NCBI RefSeq assembly: GCF_051014445.1
Contig: NC_135134.1
Span: forward strand, 2,323,672-2,387,671
DNA length: 64,000 bases
Reading direction: 5' to 3'
Source: Colletes latitarsis
Lineage: Eukaryota; Arthropoda; Insecta; Hymenoptera; Colletidae
Made by a program: the position numbers and the translations under genes. The notes under the pieces were generated by a model. It was not told the DNA's origin. It made no database searches and was given only the letters and a program-made list of their open reading frames with translations. Positions 9,778 to 22,771 of the stretch are shown piece by piece (position 1 is the first letter of the stretch; every line of letters begins with the position of its first letter).

Positions 9778-11652
9778 ATTAATGGCCGCGCCAGCCTCCT
9801 CCCGGCCGTCCGTCCCCGTAGCACCGTCCACCTCCATGGAGGACGATGCGACCGCCCTCGGCACCGGAGCCGGTGCAGCCCGCCTCTTCCTCTCCTTCCG
9901 GGAGGGGGGGGAGCACTTCTTGCTCCCCACCCTGTGATCGGCTGGCCTCCCCATGTCCGCACACAGCGGGCAGTGGGGGGCCGCCGAGCACTGGCTCGCA
10001 CGGTGCTCTTTGGCACCGCAGCGGTAACACTGACCGCTGCGGTCCACCGGCGAGGTGCACCACTGCCTCACGTGCCCCAATTCGAGGCAGCGGTGACACT
10101 GGAGCGGGCGCGGCGCGAGGATTTCCACTCGCGCCGAAACCCACCCCACCAACACCCTCCCGGATTCCGCCACCTTACGGGCGGCGGAGAGGGGGCACCG
10201 GGCCCACACCGACCCGAGGCCGGAGGGCGACCTGCGGATCTCTCCGATCCGCAGGTCCTCCACAGGACAGTCCCCCGCCCTCGCAAGGGCACGGGACACA
10301 TCCTGTGCGCTGACCGAGTCGTCCAGCCCACAAACGCGCATCTCCGTGCGCTTCGTGGGCCGGGCGACCCGGACACCTCGCTCGCCCAGCTGCTCCCGGA
10401 GCCTCTGGGCGAGACGATCCGCCTTCGCGCCGCCTTCTGCACCGGGGATCTCCAGCAAGAGACCCCCGGTCACGGCCCTCTTCGCCCTCACGGAGGCGAT
10501 GCCCAGCTCTTCCAGGGAGATATTCTCCCTGGCGAGCCGCATCGCCTCCGCGAGGGTCAGGTCGCCCCCCTGCGCAACGGTCAGCGTCACCGCTGCCGTT
10601 TTTGGGGGACGACCTGGTCGTGCCTTCCCGACCTTCGCGGCCTTTACCTTGGCCGCCGGCGGCGGAGGCGGAGGCTGCGGTTGCGAGGCCTTCCTCGCCG
10701 CCCGCTTCGCCTTCCGCCCCACCACCTCACTCCACGCCACCCCCCCTTGGGAGGGTGCTGTGGAGGACGCGACCACCGCGGCCACGGGTACACCACCCCC
10801 CTTGGGGGTCGCGACCCGGGGCCCTGATGCCGCAATGCTGGGCGGAGCCTTCACTCCGCCCTTCTTTGCCTTCCCCGACTGTACCGGAACAGGTCGGGGA
10901 GGCACCGACTTCCTGGTGACCGCTCTTGCGGCGAGGAGCTCCTCCCGGAAGGCGGCCAGCTTGCCATCAATCATGTCCCCAATCCTCCTCAGAAGATCGT
11001 CTACTGAGGAGGACGGGGACTTCTTCACGGGCGGAGTGCGGGTGGAGGGGCCCGCGGTGCCCCGCACCACTGCCGCCGCACTCCGCTTATTTACCTCCGC
11101 CGAGGGACGCGGCGGTGGAGGAGGAGGGAGGATGGGAGGGAGGGCCGCGCTGTTCCACAGCGCCTCTGCCCTCCTCCTCCCCTGTCGCTCCTCCTCCAAC
11201 AGGAGCTGCAGACGGGCGTTCCGCCCTCTGAGCTCCCGCGCCGCCTCCCTCATTTCCTCCGCCGCGGCCTTCAGGGCCTCCGCGCCACCGCTTTTCTGCC
11301 CCTTAAAGGCGCAGGCAGCGGCGACTTTCTCCACCCGCCTCAGGGACGAGGAGATCCTCTCCGATATCTCCTCGGTCACCTCGTCCCTGAGGCAACTCAG
11401 CCTCACCGACGGGCTCATCGCTCCGCCCACCTCGACGACGGCCTGCCCCGTCCTCTTCCTCTTAGAGCCTATGTGGCTCGTGCTGGAGGAGAGGGACGAG
11501 ACCGACGCCGTCTCGTCGTCCTCCTCCACCCTCCACGAAGCCGGACCTGGCGCTGAGTGGTGCGCGAGCGCCGCCACCCTAACCCCAACCCCGTCTCCGT
11601 CCTCCCCAACCGACAAAACCCGCCCCATCCCCATTTTATTTCCTGTGTCCAT
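9775..11652 (-). CDS. ORF1: Gag-like nucleic-acid-binding protein with three CCHC zinc knuckles
   Basis: 625 aa from ATG at 11652-11650 (A at -3 and G at +4, a good context) to TAA. An upstream in-frame GTG at 11688 is not a credible eukaryotic start. The N-terminal part is acidic and Ser-rich, with a basic SKRKRT patch (about 63-68) that could be a nuclear signal. A helical, charge-rich stretch at about 126-166 could form a coiled coil. Long Pro/Ala/Lys-rich linkers follow. The C-terminal third holds a conserved domain and then three knuckles: CX2CX4HX4C at 519-532, CX2CX4HX4C at 542-555 and CX2CX8HX6C at 561-580. This is the ORF1 plan of R1-clade elements, whose product coats the RNA and takes it to the target. 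It is transcribed together with ORF2 and overlaps it by one base. Confidence 0.95.
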   Translation of the reverse strand: MDTGNKMGMGRVLSVGEDGDGVGVRVAALAHHSAPGPASWRVEEDDETASVSSLSSSTSHIGSKRKRTGQAVVEVGGAMSPSVRLSCLRDEVTEEISERISSSLRRVEKVAAACAFKGQKSGGAEALKAAAEEMREAARELRGRNARLQLLLEEERQGRRRAEALWNSAALPPILPPPPPPRPSAEVNKRSAAAVVRGTAGPSTRTPPVKKSPSSSVDDLLRRIGDMIDGKLAAFREELLAARAVTRKSVPPRPVPVQSGKAKKGGVKAPPSIAASGPRVATPKGGGVPVAAVVASSTAPSQGGVAWSEVVGRKAKRAARKASQPQPPPPPPAAKVKAAKVGKARPGRPPKTAAVTLTVAQGGDLTLAEAMRLARENISLEELGIASVRAKRAVTGGLLLEIPGAEGGAKADRLAQRLREQLGERGVRVARPTKRTEMRVCGLDDSVSAQDVSRALARAGDCPVEDLRIGEIRRSPSGLGSVWARCPLSAARKVAESGRVLVGWVSARVEILAPRPLQCHRCLELGHVRQWCTSPVDRSGQCYRCGAKEHRASQCSAAPHCPLCADMGRPADHRVGSKKCSPPSRKERKRRAAPAPVPRAVASSSMEVDGATGTDGREEAGAAIN

Positions 11653-12036
11653 AATAGTCCCACGAGATGGTCGGAAATAAAGGTCCACCCGGGCAGAGCC
11701 GCCTTACCCGGGTAAGCCTAATACTCCGGGGGATCGGCAGGTTCCCCGGAGGTGGTCGCTTGGGATTGGGCCTTCTCCCCCAACCATGCATCCCATCGCC
11801 GCGCACCATAGCTTAGGATTGGAGGGCGATTTTATAGAGTCGCCATACTCGTGGCCCAGGCGGTTAAGCCAAGACCCCCGTTCATCCTGCCGTCACGTAC
11901 CATTCACAAAACCAATAGGGAATTGTGAATGGGTCGTTGTGACGACCAACAGGAGGCTTACGGTGTGTGTATGACTCGGGTACCCCGGGTTCGTTAAGCC
12001 CGTACTGCAGCTGAAAGGCTGGCAGCCCCTGAGGGT
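11653..12036 (-). other. 5' UTR of element 1
   Basis: 384 bp between the 5' junction with the satellite and the ORF1 ATG, apparently complete because both target-site duplications match. It contains inverted repeats, for example CATTCACAA at 11901-11909 with TTGTGAATG at 11923-11931, and a CTCCGGGG stem around 11724-11751. A TATAAAA lies on the minus strand at 11836-11830, about 200 nt from the 5' end; whether it works as a promoter is unknown. No satellite sequence is mixed into it, and I see no RNA gene in it. Confidence 0.8.
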
Positions 12037-12052
12037 ATCTGGCTCGCACTTT
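12037..12052. repeat. Target-site duplication of element 1, 5'-side copy
   Basis: ATCTGGCTCGCACTTT, identical to 6034-6049. It continues into CGCATTTTTCGCAT, the normal monomer sequence, so nothing was lost from the target. Confidence 0.93.
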
Positions 12053-14799
12053 CGCATTTTTCGCATACTTGCTGGCCAGATCCTGGCCTTTTTCAGGCTT
12101 GGACAACGTAGTAATGTGGTACCACACTAAAACAGTCAAATAAACCTGGTTCCGATTAATATTTTAGAGGATAACGCCGGTTATGTCTCGGTTAGGTCTG
12201 GGATTTGCCCTCATCTGGCTCGTACTTTCGCATTTTTCGCATACTTGTTGGCCAGATCCTGGCCTTTTTCTGGCTTGGACCACGTAGTAATTTGGTACCA
12301 CACTGAAACAGTCAACTAAACCTGGTTCCGATTAATATTTTAGAGGATAACGCCGGTTATGTCTGAGTTAGTTCTGGTATTTGCCCTCATCTGGCTCGCA
12401 CTTTCGCATCTATCGCATACTTGATGGCTAGATCCTGGCCTTTTTCTGGTTTGGATCACGTAGTAATGCGGTACCACACCGAAACAGTCAAATAAACCTG
12501 GTTCCGATTAATATTTTAGAGGATAACGCCGGTTATGTCTCGGTTAGGTCTGGGATTTGCCCTCATCTGGCTCGTACTTTCGCATTTTTCGCATACTTGA
12601 TGGCTAGTTCCTGGCCTTTTTCTGGTTTGGATGACGTAGTAATGCGGTACCACACCGAAACAGTCAATTAAACCTGGTTGCGATTAATATTTTAGAGGAT
12701 AACGCCGGCTAGGTCTGGGATAGGTCTGGTATTTGCCCTCATCTGGCTCGCACTTTCGCATTTTTCGCATACTTGCTGGCCAGATCCTGGCCTTTTTCTG
12801 GCTTGGACCACGTAGTAATTAGGTACCACACTGAAACATTCAACTAAACCTGGTTCCGATTAATATTTTAGAGGATAACGCCGGTTATGTCTGGGTTAGT
12901 TCTGGTATTTGCCCTCATCTGGCTCGCACTTTCGCATCTATCGTATACTTGATGGCTAGATCCTGGCCTTTTTCTGGTTTGGATCACGTAGTAAGGCGGT
13001 ACCACACCGAAACAGTCAATTAAACCTGGTTGCGATTAATATTTTAGAGGATAACGCCGGTTATGTCTCGGTTAGGTCTGGGATTTGCCCTAATCTGGCT
13101 CCTACTTTCGCATTTTTCGCATACTTGTTGGCCAGATCCTGGCCTTTTTCTGGCTTGGATCACGTAGTAATGCGGTACCACACCGAAACAGTCAATTAAA
13201 CCTGGTTGCGATTAATATTTTAGAGGATAACGCCGGTTATGTCTCGGTTAGGTCTGGGATTTGCCCTCATCTGGCTCGTACTTTTGCATTTTTCGCATAC
13301 TTGTTGGCCAGATCCTGGCCTTTTTCAGGCTTGGACCACGTAGTAATTAGGTACCACACTGAAACATTCAACTAAACCTGGTTCCGATTAATATTTTAGA
13401 GGATAACGCCGGTTATGTCTGGGTTAGTTCTGGTATTTGCCCTCATCTGGCTCGCACTTTCGCGTCTATCGCATACTTGATGGCTAGATCCTGGCCTTTT
13501 TCTGGTTTGGACCACGTAGTAATTAGGTACCACACTGAAACATTCAACTAACCCTGGTTGCGGTTAATATTTTAGAGGATAACGCCGGTTATGTCTCGGT
13601 TAGGTCTGCGATTTGCCCTCATCTGGCTCGCACTTTCGCATCTATCGCATACTTGATGGCTAGATCCTGGCCTTTTTCTGGTTTGGATCACGTAGTAACG
13701 CGGTACCACACCGAAACAGTCAATTATACCTGGTTGCGAATAATATTTTAGAGGATAACGCCGGTTATGTCTCGGTTAGGTCTGGGATTTGCCCTCATCT
13801 GACTCGCACTTTCGCATTTTTCGCATACTTGTTGGCCAGGTCCTGGCCTTTTTCTGGTCTGTATCACGTAGTAGTGTGGTACCACACTGAAACCGTCAAT
13901 AAAAGCTGGTTCCGATTAGTATCTTAGAGGATAACGCTGGTTATGGCTGGGTTAGTTCTGGTATTTGCAATCATCTGGCTCGTACCTTCGCATTTTTCGC
14001 CTACTTGTTGGCAAGATCCTGGGCTTTTTCTGGTTCGGATCACGTAGTAATGCGGTACCACACCGAAACAGTCAATTAAACCTGGTTGCGATTAATATTT
14101 TAGAGGATAACGCCGGTTATGTCTCGGTTAGGTCTGGGATTTGCCCTCATCTGGCTCCTACTTTCGCATTTTTCGCATACTTGTTGGCCAGATCCTGGGC
14201 TTTTCCTGGTTTGGATCAAGTAGTAATATGGTACCACACTGAAACAGTCAATTAAACCGGGTTCCGATTAATATTTTAGAGGATAACGCCGGTTATGTCT
14301 CGGTTAGGTCTGGGATTTGCACTCATCTGGCTCGTACCTTCGCATTTTTCGCCTACTTGTTGTCAAGATCCTGGGCTTTTTCTGGTTCGGATCACGTAGT
14401 AATGCGGTACCACACCGAAACAGTCAATTAAACCTGGTTGCGATTAATATTTTAGAGGATAACGCCGGTTATGTCTCGGTTAGGTCTGGGATTTGCCCTC
14501 ATCTGGCTCGTACTTTCGCATTTTTCGCATACTTGTTGGCCAGATCCTGGCCTTTTTCTGGCTTGGACCACGTAGTAATGTGGTACCACACCGAAACAGT
14601 CAAATAAACCTGGTTCCGATTAATATTTTAGAGGATAACGCCGGTTATGTCTGAGTTAGTTCTGGAATTTGCCCTCATCTGGCTCGCACTTTCGCATCTA
14701 TCGCATACTTGATGGCTAGATCCTGGCCTTTTTCTGGTTTGGATCACGTAGTAATGCGGTACCACACCGAAGCAGTCAATTAAACCTGGTTGCGAATAA

Positions 14800-16615
14800 T
14801 ATTTTAGAGGATAACGCCGGTTATGTCTCGGTAAGGTCTGGGATTTGCCCTCCTCTGGCTCGCACTTTCGCATTTTTCGCATACTTGTTGGCCAGATCCT
14901 GGCCTTTTTCTGGCTTGGACCACGTAGTAATGTGGTACCACACCGAAACAGTCAAATAAACCTGGTTCCGATTAATATTTTAGAGGATAACGCCGGCTAT
15001 GTCTGGGATAGGTCTGGTATTTGCCCTCATCTGGCTCGCACTGTCGCATTTTTCGCATACTTGCTGGCCAGATCCTGGCCTTTTTCTGGTCTGTATCACG
15101 TAGTAATGTGGTACCACACAGAAACCGTCAATAAAAGCTGGTTCCGGTTAGTATCTTAGAGGCAACGCTGGTTATGGCTGGGTTAGTTCTGGTATTTGCA
15201 ATCATCTGGCTCGTACCTTCGCATTTTTCGCCTACTTGTTGTCAAGATCCTGGGCTTTTTCTGGTTCGGATCACGTAGTAATGCGGTACCACACCGAAAC
15301 AGACAAGTAAACCTGGTTGCGATTAATATTTTGGGGGATAACGCCGGTTATGTCTCGGTTAGGTCTGGGATTTGCCCTCATCTGGCTCGTACCTTTGCAT
15401 TTTTCGCCTACTTGTTGGCAAGATCCTGGGCTTTTTCTGGTTCGGATCACGTAGTAATGCGGTACCACACCGAAACAGTCAATTAAACCTGTTTGCGATT
15501 AATATTTTAGAGGATCACGCCGGTTATGTCTCGGTTAGGTCTGGGATTTGCCCTCATCTGGCTCGCACTTTCGAATCTATCGCAAACTTGATGGCTAGTT
15601 CCTGGCCTTTTTCTGGTTTGGATGACGTAGTAATGCGGTACCACACCGAAACAGTCAATTAAACCTGGTTGCGATTAATATTTTAGAGGATAACGCCGCT
15701 TATATCTCGGTTAGGTCTGGGATTTGCCCTCATCTGGCTCGTACTTTCGCATTTTTCGCACACTTGTTGGCCAGATCCTGGCCTTTTTCTGGCTTGGACC
15801 ACGTAGTAATGTGGTACCACACCGAAACAGTCTAATAAACCTGGTTCCGATTAATATTTTAGAGGATAACGCCGGCTATGTCTGGGATAGGTCTGGTATT
15901 TGCCCTCATCTGGCTCGCACTGTCGCATTTTTCGCATACTTGCTGGCCAGATCCTGGCCTTTTTCTGGTCTGTATCGCGTAGTAATGTGGTACCACACTG
16001 AAACCGTCAATAAAAGCTGGTTCCGATTAGTATCTTAGAGGCAACGCTGGTTATGGCTGGGTTAGTTCTGGTATTTGCAATCATCTGGCTCGTACCTTCG
16101 CATTTTTCGCCCACTTGTTGTCAAGATCCTGGGCTTTTTCTGGTTCGGATCACCTAGTAATGCGGTACCACACCGAAACAGACAACTAAACCTGGTTGCG
16201 ATTAATATTTTGGGGGATAACGCCGGTTATGTCTCGGTTAGGTCTGGGATTTGCCCTCATCTGGCTCGTACCTTTGCATTTTTCGCCTACTTGTTGGCAA
16301 GATCCTAGGCTTTTTCTGGTTCGGATCACGTAGTAATGCGGTACCACACCGAAACAGTCAATTAAACCTGGTTGCGATTAATATTTTAGAGGATAACGCC
16401 GGTTATGTCTCGGTTAGGTCTGGTATTTGCCCTCATCTGGCTCGCAGTTTCGCATCTATCGCATACTTGATGGCTAGTTCCTGGCCTTTTTCTGGTTTGG
16501 ATGACGTAGTAATGCGGTACCACACCGAAACAGTCAATTAAACCTGGTTGCGATTAATATTTTAGAGGATAACGCCGGCTAGGTCTGGGATAGGTCTGGT
16601 ATTTGCCCTCATCTG
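14800..16615. repeat. Satellite segment copied at about 44036-45851
   Basis: Rare variants are shared at a constant offset of 29,236 bp: CTCGGTAAGG followed by CCCTCCTCTGG, the one-base-short GAGGCAACGC, CCTGTTTGCG and GGATCACGCC. The match ends near 16615, where the partner turns into a different monomer type. Such shared private variants show block copying rather than independent mutation. Confidence 0.85.
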
Positions 16616-19600
16616 GCTCGTACTTTCGCATTTTTCGCATACTTGTTGGCCAGATCCTGGCCTTTTTCTGGCTTGGACCACGTAGTAATTAGGTACCACA
16701 CTGAAACATTCAACTAAACCTGGTTCCGATTAATATTTTAGAGGATAACGCCGGTTATGTCTGGGTTAGTTCTGGTATTTGCCCTCATCTGGCTCGCACT
16801 TTCGCATCTATCGCATACTTGATGGCTAGATCCTGGCCTTTCTCTGGTTTGGATCACGTAGTAATGCGGTACCACACCGAAACAGTCAATTAAACCTGGT
16901 TGCGATTAATATTTTAGAGGATAACGCCGGTTATGTCTCTGTTAGGTCTGGGATTTGCCCTAATCTGGCTCCTACTTTCGCATTTTTCGCATACCTGTTG
17001 GCCAGATCCTGGCCTTTTTCTGACTTGGACCACGTAGTAATGCGGTACCACACCGAAACAGTCAATTAAACCTGGTTGCGATTAATATTTTAGAGGATAA
17101 CGCCGGTTATGTCTCGGTTAGGTCTGGGATTTGCCCTCATCTGGCTCGTACTTTCGCATCTATCGCATACTTGATGGCTAGATCCTGGCCTTTTTCTGGT
17201 TTGGATCACGTAGTAATGCGGTACCACACCGAAACAGTCAATTAAACCTGGTTGCGATTAATATTTTAGAGGATAACGCCGGTTATGTCTCGGTTAGGTC
17301 TGGTATTTGCCCTCATCTGGCTCGCAGTTTCGCATCTATCGCATACTTGCTGGCCAGATCCTGGCCTTTTTCAGGCTTGGACAACGTAGTAATGTGGTAC
17401 CACACTAAAACAGTCAAATAAACCTGGTTCCGATTAATATTTTAGAGGATAACGCCGGTTATGTCTCGGTTAGGTCTGGGATTTGCCCTCATCTGGCTCG
17501 TACTTTCGCATTTTTCGCATACTTGTTGGCCAGATCCTGGCCTTTTTCTGGCTTGGACCACGTAGTAATTAGGTACCACACTGAAACATTCAACTAAACC
17601 TGGTTCCGATTAATATTTTAGAGGATAACGCCGGTTATGTCTGGGTTAGTTCTGGTATTTGCCCTCATCTGGCTCGCACTTTCGCATCTATCGCATACTT
17701 GATGGCTAGATCCTGGCCTTTCTCTGGTTTGGATCACGTAGTAATGCGGTACCACACCGAAACAGTCAATTAAACCTGGTTGCGATTAATATTTTAGAGG
17801 ATAACGCCGGTTATGTCTCTGTAAGGTCTGGGATTTGCCCTAATCTGGCTCCTACTTTCGCATTTTTCGCATACCTGTTGGGCCAGATCCTGGCCTTTTT
17901 CTGACTTGGACCACGTAGTAATGCGGTACCACACCGAAACAGTCAATTAAACCTGGTTGCGATTAATATTTTAGAGGATAACGCCGGTTATGTCTCGGTT
18001 AGGTCTGGGATTTGCCCTCATCTGGCTCGTACTTTCGCATCTATCGCATACTTGATGGCTAGATCCTGGCCTTTTTCTGGTTTGGATCACGTAGTAATGC
18101 GGTACCACACCGAAACAGTCAATTAAACCTGGTTGCGATTAATATTTTAGAGGATAACGCCGGTTATGTCTCGGTTAGGTCTGGGATTTGCCCTCATCTG
18201 GCTGGCACTTTCGCATCTATCGCATACTTGATGGCTAGATCCTGGCCTTTTTCTGGTTTGGATCACGGAGTAATGCGGTACCACACCGAAACAGTCAATT
18301 AAACCTGGTTGCGAATAATATTTTAGAGGATAACGCCGGTTATGTCTCGGTTAGGTCTGGGATTTGCCCTCATCTGGCTCGTACTTTCGCATTTTTCGCA
18401 TACTTGCTTGCCAGATCCTGGCCTTTTTCTGGTCTGTATCATGTAGTAATGTGGTACCACACTGAAACCGTCAATAAAGGCTGGTTCCGATTAGTATCTT
18501 AGAGGATAACGCTGGTTATGGCTGGGTTAGTTCTGGTATTTGCAATCATCTGGCTCGTACCTTCGCATTGTTCGCCTACTTGTTGTCAAGATCCTGGGCT
18601 TTTTCTGGTTTGGATCACGTAGTAATGCGGTACCACACCGTAACAGACAATTAAACCTGGTTGCGATTAATATTTTGGGGGATAACGCCGGTTATGTCTC
18701 GGTTAGGTCTGGGATTTGCCCTCATCTGGCTCGTACCTTTGCATTTTTCGCCTACTTGTTGGCAAGATCCTGGGCTTTTTCTGGTTCGGATCACGTAGTA
18801 ATGCGGTGCCACAACGAAACAGTCAATTAAACCTGGTTGCGATTAATATTTTAGAGGATAACGCCGGTTATGTCTCGGTTAGGTCTGGGATTTGCCCTGA
18901 TCTGGCTCCTACTTTCGCATTTTTCGCATACTTGTTGGCCAGATCCTGGGCTTTTCCTGGTTTGGATCACGTAGTAATGCGGTACCACACCGAAGCAGTC
19001 AATTAAACCTTGTTGCGATTAATATTTTAGAGGATAACGCCGGTTATGTCTCGGTTAGGTCTGGATTTTGCCCGCATCTGGCTCGTACCTTTGCATTTTT
19101 CGCCTACTTGTTGGCAAGATCCCGGGCTTTTTCTGGTTCGGATCACGTAGCAATGCGGTACCACACCGTAACATTCAATTAAACCTGGTTACGATTAATA
19201 TTTTAGAGGATAACGCCGGCTATGTCTGGGACAGGTCTGGTATTCGCCCTCATCTGGCTCGTACTTTCGCATTTTTCGCATACTTCCTGGCCAGATCCGT
19301 GCCTTTTTCTGGTCTGTATCACGTAGTAATGTGGTACCACACTGAAACCGTCAATAAAAGCTGGTTCCGATTAGTATCTTAGAGGATAACGCTGGTTATG
19401 GCTGGGTTAGTTCTGGTATTTGCAATCATCTGGCTCGTACCTTCGCATTTTTCGCCTACTTGTTGTCAAGATCCTGGGCTTTTTCTGGTTTGGATCCCGT
19501 AGTAATGTGGCTGCACACCGAAAGAGTCAATTAAATCAGGTTGCGATTAATATTTTAGAGGATAACGCCGGTTATGTCGGGGTTAGGTCTGGTATATGCC

Positions 19601-22600
19601 CTCATCTGGCTCGTACTGTTGCATTTCTCGCATACTTGTTGGCCAGATCCTGGGCTTTTTCTGGTCTGGATCACGTAGTAATGCGGTACCACACCGTAAC
19701 AGTCAATTAAACTTGGTTGCGATTAATATTTTAGAGGATAACGCCGGTTATGTCTCGGTTAGGTCTGGTATTTGCAATCATCTGGCTCGTACCTTCGCAT
19801 TTTTCGCATACTTGTTAGCCAGATCCTGGGCTTTTCCAGGTTTGGATCACGTAGTAATGTGGCACCACACTGAAACAGTCAATAGTAGCTTGTTGCGATT
19901 AATATTTTAGAGGATAACGCCGGTTATGTCTGGGTTAGGTCTGGGATTTGCCCTCATCTGGCTCGTACTTTCGCATCTATCGCATACTTGATGGCTAGAT
20001 CCTGGCCTTTTTCTGTATTGGATCACGTAGTAATGCGGTACTACACCGAAACAGTCAATTAAACCTGGTTGCGATTAATATTTTAGAGGATGACGCCGAT
20101 TATGTCTCGGTTAGGTCTGGGATTTGCCCTCATCTGGCTCGCACTTTCGCATTTTTCGCATACTTTTTGGCCAGATCCTGGCCTTTTTCTGGCTTGGACC
20201 ACGTAGTAATGTGGTACCACACTGAAACAGTCAAATAAACCTGGTTCCGATTAATATTTTAGAGGATAACGCCGGCTATGTCTGGGATAGGTCTGGTATT
20301 TGCCCTCATCTGGCTCGTACTTTCGCATTTTTCGTATACAAGCTGGCCAGATCCTGGCCTTTTTCTGGTCTGTATCACGTAGCAATGTGGTACCACTCTG
20401 AAACCGTCAATAAAAGCTGGTTCCGATTAGTATCTTAGAGGATAACGCTGGTTATGGCTGGGTTAGTTCTGGTATTTGCAATCATCTGGCTCGTACCTTC
20501 GCATTTTTCGCCTACTTGTTGTCAAGATCCTGGGCTTTTTCTGGTCTGGATCACGTAGTAATGCGGTACCACACCGTAACAGTCAATTAAACCTGGTTGC
20601 GATTAATATTTTGGAGGATAACGCCGGTTATGTCTGGGTTAGTTCTGGTATTTGCCCTCATCTGGCTCGCACTTTCGCATGTATCGCATACTTGATGGGT
20701 AGATCCTGGCCTTTTTCTGGTTTGGATCACGTAGTAATGCGGTACCACACCGTAACAGTCAATTAAACCTGGTTGCGATTAATATCTTAGAGGATAACGC
20801 CGGTTATGTCTCGGTTAGATCTGGTATTTGCAATCATCTGGCTCGTACCTTCGCATTTTTCGCATACGTGTTGGCCAGATCCTGGGCTTTTCCTGGTTTG
20901 GATCACGTAGTAATGCGGCACCACACCGAAACAGTCAATTAAACCTGGTTGCGATTAATATTTTGGGGGATAACGCCGGTTATGTCTCGGTTATGTCTGG
21001 GATTTGCCCTCATCTGGCTCGTACCTTTGCATTTTTCGCCTACTTGTTGGCAAGATCCTGGGCTTTTTCTGGTTCGGATCACGTAGTAATGCGGTACCAC
21101 ACCGAAACAGTCAATTAAACCTGGTTGCGATTAATATTTTAGAGGATAACGCCGGTTATGTCTCGGTTAGGTCTGGGATTTGCCCTCATCTGGCTCGCAC
21201 TTTCGCATCTATCGCATACTTGATGGCTAGATCCTGGCCTTTTTCTGGTTCGGATCACGTAGTAATGCGCTACCACACCGAAACAGTCAATTAAACCTGG
21301 TTGCGATTAATATTTTAGAGGATAACGCCGGTTATGTCTCGGTTAGGTCTGGGATTTGCCCTGATCTGGCTCCTACTTTCGCATTTTTCGCATACTTGTT
21401 GGCCGGATCCTGGGCTTTTCCTGGTTTGGATCACGTAGTAATGCGGTACCACACCGAAGCAGTCAATTAAACCTGGTTGCGATTAATATTTTAGAGGATA
21501 ACGCCGGTTATGTCTCGGTTAGGTCTGGGATTTGCCCTCATCTGGCTCCTACTTTCGCATTTTTCGCATACTTGTTGGCCAGATCCTGGCCTTTTTCTGG
21601 TCTGTATCACGTAGTAATGTGGTACCACACTGAAACCGTCAATAAAAGCTGGTTCCGATTAGTATCTTAGAGGATAGCGCTGGTTATGGCTGGGTTAGTT
21701 CTGGTATTTGCAATCATCTGGCTCGTACCTTCGCATTGTTCGCCTACTTGTGGTCAAGATCCTGGGCTTTTTCTGGTTTGGATCACGTAGTAATGCGGTA
21801 CCACACCGTAACAGACAATTAAACCTGGTTGCGATTAATATTTTGGGGGATAACGCCGGTTATGTCTCGGTTAGGTCTGGGATTTGCCCTCATCTGGCTC
21901 GTACCTTTGCATTTTTCGCCTACTTGTTGGCAAGATCGTAGGCTTTTTCTGGTTCGGATCACGTAGTAATGCGGTACCACACCGAAACAGTCAATTAAAC
22001 CTGGTTGCGATTAATATTTTAGAGGATAACGCCGGTTATGTCTCGGTTAGGTCTGGTATTTGCCCTCATCTGGCTCGCAGTTTCGCATCTATCGCATACT
22101 TGATGGCTAGTTCCTGGCCTTTTTCTGGTTTGGATGACGTAGTAATGCGGTACCACACCGAAACAGTCAATTAAACCTGGTTGCGATTAATACTTTAGAG
22201 GATAACGCCGGCTAGGTCTGGGATAGGTCTGGTATTTGCCCTCATCTGGCTCGCACTTTCGCATTTTTCGCATACTTGCTGGCCAGATCCTGTCCTTTTT
22301 CAGGCTTGGACAACGTAGTAATGTGGTACCACACTAAAACAGTCAAATAAACCTGGTTCCGATTAATATTTTAGAGGATAACGCCGGTTATGTCTCGGTT
22401 AGGTCTGGGATTTGCCCTCATCTGGCTCGTACTTTCGCATTTTTCGCATACTTGTTGGCCAGATCCTGGCCTTTTTCTGGCTTGGACCACGTAGTAATTA
22501 GGTACCACACTGAAACATTCAACTAAACCTGGTTCCGATTAATATTTTAGAGGATAACGCCGGTTATGTCTGGGTTAGTTCTGGTATTTGCCCTCATCTG

Positions 22601-22771
22601 GCTCGCACTTTCGCATCTATCGCATACTTGATGGCTAGATCCTGGCCTTTTTCTGGTTTGGATCACGTAGTAATGCGGTACCACACCGAAACAGTCAATT
22701 AAACCTGGTTGCGATTAATATTTTAGAGGATAACGCCGGTTATGTCTCTGTTAGGTCTGGGATTTGCCCTA

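Larger units (their letters stand above)
6050..12036 (-). mobile_element. Full-length R1-clade non-LTR retrotransposon, element 1, inserted in satellite
   Basis: A 5,987-bp element read on the minus strand in the order 5' UTR, ORF1, ORF2, 3' UTR, poly(A). It is far richer in GC and CpG than the surrounding satellite. Perfect 16-bp target-site duplications flank it, and monomer phase continues across: the landmark at 6026 and the one before the right-hand duplication (12029) are both in step with their own sides. ORF1 with three CCHC knuckles, an APE endonuclease, a central RT with YADD and a C-terminal CCHC define an R1-clade element. Both ORFs are open, so it could be nearly autonomous. The one visible concern is Lys in place of Leu beside the catalytic Asp of RT motif A (residue 576). 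No LTRs or terminal inverted repeats are present. The match over 2.6 kb to element 2 is about 99% by eye. Confidence 0.95.

Noticed and set aside
7634..9778. A 714-codon plus-strand frame opposite ORF2, and a 444-codon frame at 10346-11680 opposite ORF1
   Set aside because: Long antisense frames arise in very GC-rich coding DNA because stop codons are rare. They show no recognisable domain and lie exactly over genes with clear motifs on the other strand.
11653..11688. ORF1 start at 11688
   Set aside because: The codon is GTG. The first in-frame ATG at 11652, with A at -3 and G at +4, is the credible start.
11977..12036. HDV-like self-cleaving ribozyme at the 5' end of element 1
   Set aside because: Some non-LTR elements have one. 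Starting from ACCCTCAGGGG I could pair only about four bases for the first helix and found no convincing nested helices. A covariance-model search would settle it.
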